A stretch of 56,089 bases of DNA from assembly GCA_030433805.1 (NCBI GenBank), contig JARUXA010000023.1, positions 1-56,089 of the forward strand, given 5' to 3'. Shown here piece after piece: positions 25,707 to 33,448 of the stretch; the first letter of the stretch is position 1; the number at the start of each line of letters is the position of its first letter. The notes under the pieces are model-generated. The model worked only from the letters and a program-made list of their open reading frames with translations. It did no database searches and was not told the DNA's origin. The DNA comes from Sphingomonas sp. PsM26 (GTDB lineage Bacteria > Pseudomonadota > Alphaproteobacteria > Sphingomonadales > Sphingomonadaceae). Made by a program: the position numbers and the translations under genes.

Positions 25707-26602
25707 TATTCCGCTGCCAGCAGCATATCGTCCTCGACAGGCGCCGCCACCTTGAAGCGCGCCGCGTCGCGCCCCGGCGGCAGGCCGAACATGCGCGCAT
25801 ATTCGCGGCTGAACTGCGATGCGCTTTCATACCCCACCGCATAGGCGATCCGGCCGACGTCGTGCGTCTCGAACAGCAGCAGGCGACGCGCCTTCAGCAG
25901 CCGCAGCCGCTTCTGATACTGGATCGGCGCCATCGAGGTCACCGCCTTGAAGTGCCGGTAAAAGGCCGCCACGCTCATGCCGGTCATGCCCGCGAGCGGC
26001 TCGGCGTGGATCGGCTCGGCGAAATTGTCGCGGATCCAGTCGATCGCGGGGCGGACCTGCGACAGCCGGCTGTCGGCGCACGCTACCTCGCGCAACTTGT
26101 CGCCCTGCGGACCGATCAGCACGCGGAACAGGATTTCGCGCTCGATCATCGCGGCGAGGATCGGCGCTTCGTCCGGCCGGTCGATCAGCCGCATCATCCG
26201 CAGCCACGCATCGATCAGTTCGGGGGTCGCGGCCGATACGGCGAAGCCCGTCGGGCTTGGCGTCGTTCCCGCACTGTGCATCTCCGCCATCAGCGACGCG
26301 ATGATCGTCGGATCGAGCTTGAGGCTCACGGCGAGATAGGGCTCCGCGCCGTCCGGCTGGACTTCGCCGGTCGCGGGGACATGGACGGGCACGACGAAAT
26401 AGCACGCCTCGTCGAAGCGCAGGTTCTGGTCGCCGATCGACAGACTCTTCGAGCCTTGCAGCACGAGGTGCAGCATCGGTTCGTAGACCTGATCGGCACA
26501 GCCTTCGGATCGCACCATCTGGACACGAGGTATACCGGTGTCGGTCCACCGGCTGCCTGCGCGCATCACGATGCCGCGCAACTCGTCCATCGCTGTTTTC
26601 AT
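25706..26602 (-). CDS. AraC-family transcriptional regulator
   Basis: 298-aa regulator, third paralogue of the set. Sensor domain ~25-170 (GSKSLSIGDQNLRFDEACYFVVPV split here), helix-turn-helices AEPLAGMTGMSVAAFYRHFK and AVGYESASQFSREYARMFG. The start at MKTAMDELRG is chosen because it aligns with the start of the paralogue MTSPLDELRD; the frame stays open upstream, but that part is not family-like. An inner ATG (26590) is possible. It diverges from an SDR-MFS-LysE operon and likely activates it. Confidence 0.88.
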   Translation of the reverse strand: MKTAMDELRGIVMRAGSRWTDTGIPRVQMVRSEGCADQVYEPMLHLVLQGSKSLSIGDQNLRFDEACYFVVPVHVPATGEVQPDGAEPYLAVSLKLDPTIIASLMAEMHSAGTTPSPTGFAVSAATPELIDAWLRMMRLIDRPDEAPILAAMIEREILFRVLIGPQGDKLREVACADSRLSQVRPAIDWIRDNFAEPIHAEPLAGMTGMSVAAFYRHFKAVTSMAPIQYQKRLRLLKARRLLLFETHDVGRIAYAVGYESASQFSREYARMFGLPPGRDAARFKVAAPVEDDMLLAAE

Positions 26603-26645
26603 CGAACCTAGGTGGTCCGACCGCGGCGGCGAAACAACCCGACAT

Positions 26646-26679
26646 GAGAAGATCAGGCAAGAACGCGAGAATAACCGGC
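26646..26679 (+). promoter_or_regulatory. GAGAA direct repeat, 21-base spacing
   Basis: GAGAAGATCAGGC at 26646 and GAGAATAACCGGC at 26667, 10 of 13 identical and 21 bases apart, in the AraC/SDR divergent spacer. This is the third AraC spacer in the window with the same spacing. Confidence 0.45.
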
Positions 26680-26758
26680 ATGGGGTCCGTCCCCTTCGCC
26701 ACCATCTTGGGGAGGCAAGCGAGGGACGCCGTCTCTCCCGTTCACCAAGGACATCCCA

Positions 26759-27505
26759 ATGAAGCTCACCGGAAAAGTCGCCATCGTCACCGGCGCATCG
26801 AGCGGCATCGGCGCCGGTATCGCCAAGGCGTTCGGCGCAGAGGGCGCGGTCGTCATCGTCAATTACATGGGCAGCAAGGACCGCGCCGACGCCGTGGTCG
26901 ACGCGATCGTGACGGCTGGCGGCAAGGCGGTCGCGGTACAGGCCGACATGTCCAAGTCTGCGGACGTCGTGCGGCTGTTCGATACGGTCGTCGCCGATCA
27001 CGGCAAGGTCGACGTCCTCGTCAACAATGCCGGCACTGCGGTGTTCGAGATGGTCACCGACCTGACCGAGGACGCGTTCCACAAGCAGTTCAACCTGAAC
27101 GTGCTCGGCTATTTCCTCGGCGTCCGCGAGGCGGTCCGGCATTTCGGTGAGGCCGGCGGCAGCATCGTCAACGTCAGCTCGATCCTCAGCACGCACCCGT
27201 CGGCAGGCGGCAGCGTCTATTCGGCGACCAAGGGCGCGGTCGACAACATGACCTACGGGCTCGCGCGGGAGCTCGGGCCGCGGAACATCCGCGTCAACGC
27301 GATCATGCCGGGCTATACCAACACGCCCGCCACCGATGGCATGTTCGTCGGCGACCTGCGCGACCGGCTGCTCGCCGAAACCCCGCTCGGTCGGGTCGGC
27401 GAACCAGAGGATATCGCGCCGACCGCAGTCTTCCTCGCTTCGGACGATTCGCGCTGGATCAGCGGTGAATCGATCCGCGTCACGGGCGGCGCGCGCGGCC
27501 TCTGA
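26759..27505 (+). CDS. Short-chain dehydrogenase/reductase (glucose-dehydrogenase-like)
   Basis: 248-aa classical SDR: cofactor loop GASSGIGAGIA, NNAGTAV, Ser in NVSSILS, YSATKGA with Tyr and Lys, and NIRVNAIMPGYTNT. It resembles bacterial glucose-1-dehydrogenase-type and FabG-type SDRs, which act on many substrates. It heads an operon with a DHA2 exporter and a LysE exporter and diverges from an AraC regulator, suggesting reduction and export of one toxic compound. Confidence 0.88.
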   Translation: MKLTGKVAIVTGASSGIGAGIAKAFGAEGAVVIVNYMGSKDRADAVVDAIVTAGGKAVAVQADMSKSADVVRLFDTVVADHGKVDVLVNNAGTAVFEMVTDLTEDAFHKQFNLNVLGYFLGVREAVRHFGEAGGSIVNVSSILSTHPSAGGSVYSATKGAVDNMTYGLARELGPRNIRVNAIMPGYTNTPATDGMFVGDLRDRLLAETPLGRVGEPEDIAPTAVFLASDDSRWISGESIRVTGGARGL

Positions 27506-27511
27506 TACCCA

Positions 27512-27536
27512 CGGGCCGGGGGCGAAAGTCCCCCGG
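27512..27536 (+). terminator. Nine-pair GC hairpin between SDR and MFS genes
   Basis: GGCCGGGGG and CCCCCGGCC pair around CGAAAGT just after the SDR stop. Without a U-tract it may only lower read-through into the transporter genes or protect the SDR part of the message. Confidence 0.55.
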
Positions 27537-27567
27537 CCTAGCCGTCCTTCGATAGGGAAACATCGTC

Positions 27568-28986
27568 ATGCCAAGTTCGAACCGGGGGGACGCCGTCCTC
27601 ACGGACCGTCGCCGCGCGCTCGCATTATGGACGGTCCTCGCGGCGCAGCTGATGCTCGCGATGGACTTCCTGATCGTCGTCGTCGCGCTGCCGCGGATCC
27701 AGACCGATCTCGGCTTCAGCGCCGTCGGGCTGACCTGGGTGCCCAACGCCTTCGGTCTAGCGTTCGGCGGCTTGTTGCTGCTCGGCGGCAGACTGGGCGA
27801 CATCATCGGGCAGGTTCGCGCCTTCCGGATCGGGCTTGGGATCTTCGTCGTCGCCTCGCTCGTCGGTGGCCTCGCGCAAGCGCCGTTCGTGCTGATCGTC
27901 GCGCGGGTGGTGCAGGGGATCGGCGCGGCGCTCGCGGCACCGAGCGCGCTCGCGCTGGTGATGGTCATGGCGCGCGACGAGGCGGAGAAGGCGCGCGGGC
28001 TGTCGTTGTTCACCGCGGTATCCTCGATCGGCGCATCCGCCGGGCTGATCCTTGGCGGGGTGTTGACCGACTTCCTGTCGTGGCGCTGGGCGTTGCTCGT
28101 CAACGTGCCGGTCGGCATCGTCGTGGTGACGGCGATCGGGCGTCTCGTCGCGGAAACGCATCCTAGGCCGGCGCGGCTCGATGTCGCCGGCGCGTCGACC
28201 GCGACCTTCGGGTCGGTGGCGTTGGTCTACGGGTTCATCAGTGCGGCGGGCGCTGGCTGGGCCAGCACGAGCACGCTCGCCGCGTTCGTCGGTGCCGCCG
28301 TACTGCTGACCCTCTTCTTCCGCATCGAAGACCGGCATCCGGCACCGTTGCTCGATCTCAGCCTGTTGCGGGACCGATCGCGCCTTGCCGGACTCGCGGT
28401 GATGGCGCTGATCGTCGGCGTGCATTTCGCAACGCTGTTCCTGCTCGTGCAATATCTCGAGCGCGTGCTGGGCTGGACGCCGCTTGCCGCCGGGCTGGGC
28501 TATATGCCGCTCACGATCACGGCCTATGCGATCAGCGCATTCGCGCCGCGGTTGATCGCGAGCTTCGGCCCGCGCGCGCTGCTGGTCGCGGGGAGTGCGA
28601 TCGTCGCGGCCAGCCTTGCAGGGTTTGCGCTGCTTGGCGAGGGGAGCCGCTACTTCCCCGATGTCCTCGTGCCGCTACTGATTCATGCCGTCGGCATCGC
28701 TTTCATCTTCGCGCCGGGCACGGTTGCGATCCTGCGCGGCGTTCCCGACGAGCATGCGGGCACCGCCTCGGGCCTGTTGCAGATGGATCAACAGATCGGC
28801 GGGGCGCTGGGGATTGCGGTGATCACGACGATCTACGCGATCGGCGCGGTGCCCGGGCGGTTCGCCGCGGGGCTGCCCGACGCATTTGCGGGCGGCGTGG
28901 TGCTCGCGCTGTTGGCGGCGCTGGTCGCGTTCCGCGGTGTCGGAGCGCGAGGATCGACGGCTTCCGCCGCCGTCCGCCCGGTGTAG
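27568..28986 (+). CDS. DHA2-family MFS drug exporter
   Basis: 472-aa inner-membrane transporter of the 14-helix DHA2 family. TM1 motif D1 is seen in LDFL-like AMDFLIVVVALP, motif A in GGRLGDIIGQVR, and antiporter motif C in GASAGLILGGVLTD. Relatives export antibiotics, dyes and detergents with proton exchange. It is the second gene of the SDR-MFS-LysE operon, eight bases before the LysE gene. The AraC regulator upstream is the likely control. Confidence 0.9.
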   Translation: MPSSNRGDAVLTDRRRALALWTVLAAQLMLAMDFLIVVVALPRIQTDLGFSAVGLTWVPNAFGLAFGGLLLLGGRLGDIIGQVRAFRIGLGIFVVASLVGGLAQAPFVLIVARVVQGIGAALAAPSALALVMVMARDEAEKARGLSLFTAVSSIGASAGLILGGVLTDFLSWRWALLVNVPVGIVVVTAIGRLVAETHPRPARLDVAGASTATFGSVALVYGFISAAGAGWASTSTLAAFVGAAVLLTLFFRIEDRHPAPLLDLSLLRDRSRLAGLAVMALIVGVHFATLFLLVQYLERVLGWTPLAAGLGYMPLTITAYAISAFAPRLIASFGPRALLVAGSAIVAASLAGFALLGEGSRYFPDVLVPLLIHAVGIAFIFAPGTVAILRGVPDEHAGTASGLLQMDQQIGGALGIAVITTIYAIGAVPGRFAAGLPDAFAGGVVLALLAALVAFRGVGARGSTASAAVRPV

Positions 28987-28994
28987 GATAGGAT

Positions 28995-29621
28995 ATGGCG
29001 ATCATTCCCTTCCTGCTGGCCTTTTGTGCAGCCGCAATGTTGCTGACGATCACGCCGGGGCTCGACACGGCGATGGTCCTGCGCAGCGCGGTCGCGGGCG
29101 GACCCCGCCAGGCGATCCTGACCGCAATCGGCATCGCGGGCGGCTGCCTCGCCTGGGGCACCGCGGTCGCCTTCGGCCTCGGCGTGGTCCTGACCGCCTC
29201 GACGCTCGCGTACACGATCGTGAAATGGGCGGGGGCGGCGTATCTGTTGTGGCTTGGGGCCAAGCTGTTGCTCCACCCGAGGGACGTCGCCGACGACGCG
29301 GTCCCCACGGTCGTGGCGGTCGGCGACGGCGAGGCGCTGCGCCGCGGCTTCCTCACCAACCTGCTCAACCCGAAGATCGGCGTGTTCTACGTGACTTTCC
29401 TGCCGCAATTCGTGCCCGCGGGGTATGACGTCGCGCTATTCTCGTTCGCGCTCGCCTGCATCCATGTCGTGCTGGGCACCGCCTGGTTCGCGCTCCTGAT
29501 CGCGGTCACCGCGCCGCTCAACCGGCAGCTGCGCAAGCCCAAGGTCGTCCGTACGCTCGACCGCATGACCGGCGGAATATTCGTCGCCTTCGGGGTCAAG
29601 CTCGCGCTGTCCGCGCGGTGA
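28995..29621 (+). CDS. LysE/RhtB-family exporter
   Basis: 208-aa membrane protein with about six helices of the LysE/RhtB family. It has the early TPGLDTAMVLRSAVAGGPRQ (family signature) and LTNLLNPKIGVFYVTFLPQF in the middle. Members export amino acids, homoserine lactones or similar small molecules. It closes the operon SDR-MFS-LysE. A GCGGCAC/GTGCCGC hairpin follows. Confidence 0.9.
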   Translation: MAIIPFLLAFCAAAMLLTITPGLDTAMVLRSAVAGGPRQAILTAIGIAGGCLAWGTAVAFGLGVVLTASTLAYTIVKWAGAAYLLWLGAKLLLHPRDVADDAVPTVVAVGDGEALRRGFLTNLLNPKIGVFYVTFLPQFVPAGYDVALFSFALACIHVVLGTAWFALLIAVTAPLNRQLRKPKVVRTLDRMTGGIFVAFGVKLALSAR

Positions 29622-29629
29622 ACCCCGAC

Positions 29630-29646
29630 GCGGCACACCGTGCCGC
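29630..29646. terminator. Seven-pair hairpin between convergent genes
   Basis: GCGGCAC-ACC-GTGCCGC, perfect, between the LysE gene and the convergent SDR. It is GC-rich and has no U-tract. Confidence 0.55.
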
Positions 29647-29677
29647 CCCGGGGGTAACTGCGCGCGAAATTTGGCGA

Positions 29678-30421
29678 TCAGACGACGTAGCCGCCCGCGA
29701 CCTCGATCGTCTGTGCATTGATCCAGCCGCTGTCGCCCGACAACAGGCCGGCGACGACGCGACCGACATCGTCGGGCTCGCCGACGCGGCCGAGCGCGGT
29801 CTGCCCGGCGAGCAACGCCTCGAACTCGTCGTTCAATCCGCCGCCGAGCTCGGTGCGGATCGGGCCCGGCGACACCGCATTGGCGCGAATCCGGCGATCG
29901 CCGAACTCCTTGGCCATATAGCGGGTGAGCACCTCGAGCCCGCCCTTGAACGCGGCATAGGGCGCAACGCCTGCGGTCGCGACGCGCGTCGTCGCGCTGG
30001 TCAGGTTCACGATCGCGCCGCCATCCGCGATCAGCGGCAGCAGCGCCTGGGTCAGGAAGAACGGTCCCTTGAGATGCACCGCGAACAGGCCGTCGAACTC
30101 TGCCTCGGTGACGGTGGCGATCGGTTTAAACAGGCCGTAACCCGCATTGTTGACGAGATGGTCGAAGGTCGTGCGGCCCCAGACGGTATCGAGCGCGGTG
30201 ACGACCGCCTGCTTGAAGGCGGGGAAGGACGCGGTGTCCGCAACATCGAGCTTCAACGTCACCGCCTTGCCGCCCTCCGCTTCGATGGCGCGCACGACCG
30301 CGTCGGCACCCTCGGGATGGCTGTTATAGGTCAGGATGACGCCGCTACCGCGTGCCGCGCACTGCAACGCCGCGCTTCGTCCGAGGCCGCGGCTTGCGCC
30401 GGTGATAAGTGCGATGGTCAT
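29678..30421 (-). CDS. Short-chain dehydrogenase/reductase
   Basis: 247-aa SDR: cofactor loop GASRGLGRSAA, NNAGYGLF, Ser in NLTSATT, and YAAFKGG in which Tyr and Lys keep the x3 spacing. FGDRRIRANAVSPGPIRTELGG is typical. The ATG at 30421 follows AAGGACC; a longer frame upstream is not family-like. It is a single gene with no regulator beside it; it may belong to the same detoxification set as the others. The substrate is unknown. Confidence 0.87.
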   Translation of the reverse strand: MTIALITGASRGLGRSAALQCAARGSGVILTYNSHPEGADAVVRAIEAEGGKAVTLKLDVADTASFPAFKQAVVTALDTVWGRTTFDHLVNNAGYGLFKPIATVTEAEFDGLFAVHLKGPFFLTQALLPLIADGGAIVNLTSATTRVATAGVAPYAAFKGGLEVLTRYMAKEFGDRRIRANAVSPGPIRTELGGGLNDEFEALLAGQTALGRVGEPDDVGRVVAGLLSGDSGWINAQTIEVAGGYVV

Positions 30422-30807
30422 GATGGAGGTCCTTGTTGTGTGGACCCGATCTACGGCGACCCGCCAGCCGTGGCTGCTCCGGTTCCTGTTGCTATCCTGC
30501 CTAATCCTACCTGCGGAAGCTATTTTCGATTGCTCTCTAAGAGCGTGCGATTGGCTAACGCGACAATAGTTCACGGTCAGAGCCGCAAGGCGGATATCAT
30601 GCAAACGCCGGTCGCTGCTGAAAGCCGTCGTTTGCCGCGGACATAGGATATGGCGGCCTCAGCCCACAACACCGCGTTCGCTTTCGGCGGCAGTCGACGA
30701 CCTTCCGCCATTCCGGACGGGGTCATAAGCGACCGCCAATGCCGTAACCCGCCACTCGCACTATGCTAAACCACCCGATCGCCGCATCATTGTGCTAAGG
30801 GATCGTT
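30422..30807. other. 386-base spacer with a dispersed repeat
   Basis: No gene seen. It holds the second copy of the GCTTTCGGC repeat family near 30680-30740 and the SDR promoter on the left. AAGGGA just before 30808 is the ribosome-binding site of the next gene. Confidence 0.5.
30680..30740 (+). repeat. Second dispersed repeat family, copy S2
   Basis: GCTTTCGGCGGCAGTCGAC followed by TTCCGGACGGGG and GCGACCGCCAAT. Block order matches copy S1 at 23459-23545. It separates an SDR cassette from an unknown gene. Confidence 0.5.
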
Positions 30808-31404
30808 ATGGTGGTGCCCGCAACGAGAATTGGACAACTTCTGGGTTTGCGGACCAAATTCTCGAAACTCCTGTCGGCAGCCGACGATATCGTATTTTTG
30901 CGCATGCTCTGGACGTTGAACGCGCTGCAAACGGGTCGAGCAGCCGAGGCCGGGCGCTTCCTCAACGGCTACCCGCCTGACGCTGCGACAGAAGGCATTC
31001 TCGGCCCGCACGCAATTTATCCGTGGGAACTCGAGACGCTCGCGAACGAACTCCTCACGGCCCCCAAGAGCATTTTTCAAACCTTCGATTGTCGAAACTG
31101 GAACGCGATTGGCGATCTGGTTAATCTGCTGCGCTCGATGGAGGGCGCGGAGTATCTCGCGCGTCGCGAGGACGTAAACATCTCAATCGAACTCGGCAGG
31201 ATCGGTGCTCGGCAGTTTCCTTGGCAGCGCGGTTATGTCGGGCTACCGCCCCTCTATCGGAGCGCCTTTATTTATGGTCAGGGCGAGTGCGCCGCCTATT
31301 TTGCCGATGACTGCTCGGACGTCCTTCGGAACGACCATGCGAAATTGCTCGATACGCGATTTGCTGCGCTTGACGGAATGCGACATGCGACGTCCCATTT
31401 GTAG
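30808..31404 (+). CDS. Hypothetical protein, family not recognised
   Basis: 198-aa protein with an ordinary composition, no signal peptide and no membrane segment. It has a good ribosome-binding site (AAGGGA). Features: a helical, leucine-rich N-terminus (RIGQLLGLRTKFSKLLSAAD), and an aromatic stretch FPWQRGYVGLPPLYRSAFIYG near the middle. I do not know the family. The stop codon falls inside the TTTGTAGCACC tandem repeat, so the C-terminus may have been changed by insertion or excision of an element beside the tRNA gene. The last ~30 residues are the least protein-like part. Confidence 0.6.
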   Translation: MVVPATRIGQLLGLRTKFSKLLSAADDIVFLRMLWTLNALQTGRAAEAGRFLNGYPPDAATEGILGPHAIYPWELETLANELLTAPKSIFQTFDCRNWNAIGDLVNLLRSMEGAEYLARREDVNISIELGRIGARQFPWQRGYVGLPPLYRSAFIYGQGECAAYFADDCSDVLRNDHAKLLDTRFAALDGMRHATSHL

Positions 31405-31423
31405 CACCCTTTTGTAGCACCAG
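31398..31423. repeat. Tandem 13-base repeat TTTGTAGCACC
   Basis: TTTGTAGCACCCT then TTTGTAGCACCAG, directly adjacent, about 60 bases from the 3' end of tRNA-Glu. Short tandem direct repeats next to a tRNA are typical of integrase arm-binding sites. No integrase gene is present in the window. Confidence 0.6.
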
Positions 31424-31484
31424 GCGCCTTACGAAGCATTGATTTTCTTGGTATTCCGCCAGTCTCAACCACTTAGTGGCGAGA

Positions 31485-31559
31485 TGGTGACCCCTACGGG
31501 AATCGAACCCGTGCTTCAGCCGTGAAAGGGCCGCGTCCTAACCGCTAGACGAAGGGGCC
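31485..31559 (-). tRNA. tRNA-Glu: tRNA-Glu (anticodon TTC)
   Basis: Minus-strand tRNA with acceptor GGCCCCT pairing AGGGGTC, D-arm TCTAGCGGTTAGGA, anticodon loop CTTTCAC with TTC, T-arm GGGTTCGATTCCC and an encoded CCA end. It reads glutamate codons GAA and GAG. It lies between recJ and the tandem repeat. tRNA 3' ends are frequent integration targets, and the tandem repeat nearby fits that. Confidence 0.97.
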
Positions 31560-31628
31560 GTCCCCGATTGCTCGGGAAGCGAAGGGCCGGTTAGGCAAAG
31601 TCTACGCGGCGGTCAAGCGCTTTACGCA

Positions 31629-33392
31629 TCAATTTGCCCATGCCGCGTCATCGAGGTGCAATTCTGCAGACGGTCGCGAGCCCCAGTCGTCCAGTTTAGC
31701 GCGCCCCGCGAGCCACAGGCGGCGGTGGGGCGGGGCGCCGAGCAGGGCCTGGCCGAGCAGCCCTTCTGCAGCGCGGAACGCGACCGTCTTGAGCGTTCCG
31801 CCGCCGTCACCGCTTACGATCGCGCGAACGTGGCCATTGCCGACGATGTCGGCCTTGATCACGCGGACCGGCCCCGCGACGATTCGGGGTTGCGGCCAGC
31901 CCATGCCGTAGGGGCCGCCCGCTTCCATCGCAGCGACCAGTTCCGGGTTGACGCCAGCGGTCGTCAGCACCGCGTCAAGCAGCAGGGCGCGGTCGCCCAT
32001 GGCGCGCGTGACCGCTGCGTCGAGCCGGTCGCTCAGGAAGTCGTCGAGAAGCGCGATTCGGTCTTCGGCAATCGTCAGCCCGGCCGCCATCGCGTGCCCG
32101 CCACCCGCGACGAGCAGCTCTGAGTCCTTTGCCGCCAGCACTGCCGCGCCAAGGTCGACCCCCGGGATCGATCGGCCCGATCCTTTGCCCATCCCGGCAT
32201 CGTCGATCGCAATCACGAGCGCCGGGCGTCCGTATTTCTCCTTCAACCGTCCCGCGACGATTCCGATGACGCCGGGGTGCCAGCCATGCCCCGCGACGAC
32301 GAGGACCGCCCGGTTGCTCTTGGACTGCGCGATGATATCCGCGGCTTCCTGGACGATCGCCTCGATCGCGCGGCGTTCCTCGTTGAGCCGATCGAGTTCG
32401 ACCGCGATCGCATCCGCCTCGGCCTGATCGCAGGTCGTGAGCAGCCGCACGCCGAGATCGGACTTGCCGACTCGCCCGCCCGCATTGATGCGCGGTCCGA
32501 GCGCGAAGCCGAGATCGCTGCACGTCGGTGCCCGCGTCAGCCGCGACGCGGTGATCAGCGCGTTGAGCCCGATATTGCGACGCTGCGCCATTACCTTCAG
32601 GCCCTGCGCGACGAACGCGCGGTTGAGGCCCTTGAGTTGTGCCACGTCCGCGACCGTGCCGAGCGCGACAAGGTCGAGCAGATCGAGCAAGCGTGGTTCG
32701 GTACGGGTCTCGAAATAGCCGCGTGCGCGCAATGTGCGCACCAGCGCCGCGGCGAGCAGGAAGGCAACGCCAACGGCGGCGAGGTGACCGTGCGCCGCGC
32801 CATCGGTCTCGTCGAGACGGTTCGGATTGACCAACGCATGCGTCAGCGGCAGGGCGGCGGCACATTTGTGGTGGTCGACCACGACGACGTCGACCCCGGC
32901 TTCGCGCGCGGTCGCGAGCGCGTCGAACGCCTGTGCACCGCAATCGACGGTGATGATCAGGCTTGCGCCCTCTTCGTGCAGTCGGACCATCGCGGGACCG
33001 GTCGGACCGTACCCTTCGGTCAGGCGATCGGGAATATAGGGGCGGGCCTCTATCCCGAGATCCCGCAGCAGCAGGATGACGAGTGCGGCGGACGTGGCCC
33101 CGTCGACATCGTAATCGCCGAACACTGCGACCTGTTCACCTGCCACGACCGCATCGGCTAGCCGGTTCGCGGCCTTGTCCATGTCCTGGAAGATCGACGG
33201 GTCGGGCATGAAGCCGCGGATGCTCGGTGCCTTGTACAGCGCGATGTCGTCACGCGAACACCCGCGCGCGAGCAACAGTTGGGTGACGAGGTCGTCGGGT
33301 GCGAAGCCCGGGTCGCGGGCGTCGGTTTCGAGCAAACGCCAGCGCCAAGGCTGGCCAAGGATCGAGCGGTCGATATTGAGGACGGTGTTCAC
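31629..33392 (-). CDS. recJ: Single-stranded-DNA exonuclease RecJ
   Basis: 587-aa 5'-3' ssDNA exonuclease of recombination and mismatch repair. DHH-superfamily motifs are visible: VFGDYDVDGATSAA (motif I), ITVDCGAQAF, VVVDHHK (the DHH), and LGPRINAGGRVG. The DHHA1 part has GHGWHPGVIGIVAGRLKEKYGRP and GGGHAMAAGLTI. The GTG at 33392 is taken as start because family proteins begin just before the ILGQPWRW block; an ATG at 33482 would overlap the neighbouring gene. A core housekeeping gene in a conserved spot next to tRNA-Glu. Confidence 0.95.
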   Translation of the reverse strand: MNTVLNIDRSILGQPWRWRLLETDARDPGFAPDDLVTQLLLARGCSRDDIALYKAPSIRGFMPDPSIFQDMDKAANRLADAVVAGEQVAVFGDYDVDGATSAALVILLLRDLGIEARPYIPDRLTEGYGPTGPAMVRLHEEGASLIITVDCGAQAFDALATAREAGVDVVVVDHHKCAAALPLTHALVNPNRLDETDGAAHGHLAAVGVAFLLAAALVRTLRARGYFETRTEPRLLDLLDLVALGTVADVAQLKGLNRAFVAQGLKVMAQRRNIGLNALITASRLTRAPTCSDLGFALGPRINAGGRVGKSDLGVRLLTTCDQAEADAIAVELDRLNEERRAIEAIVQEAADIIAQSKSNRAVLVVAGHGWHPGVIGIVAGRLKEKYGRPALVIAIDDAGMGKGSGRSIPGVDLGAAVLAAKDSELLVAGGGHAMAAGLTIAEDRIALLDDFLSDRLDAAVTRAMGDRALLLDAVLTTAGVNPELVAAMEAGGPYGMGWPQPRIVAGPVRVIKADIVGNGHVRAIVSGDGGGTLKTVAFRAAEGLLGQALLGAPPHRRLWLAGRAKLDDWGSRPSAELHLDDAAWAN

Positions 33393-33448
33393 GGCCTCGC
33401 TGTAGGGGATCGGACCGAGTGCGCAAAGGCCGCGACGCGGTTGACCGA

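Noticed and set aside
26603..27196. Upstream extension of the third AraC gene
   Set aside because: The extra ~198 residues lie opposite the SDR gene and do not align with the paralogues, which start at the equivalent of 26602.
31468..31479. Short dyad after tRNA-Glu as a terminator
   Set aside because: CCAC/GTGG with a three-base loop is too short and has no U-tract.
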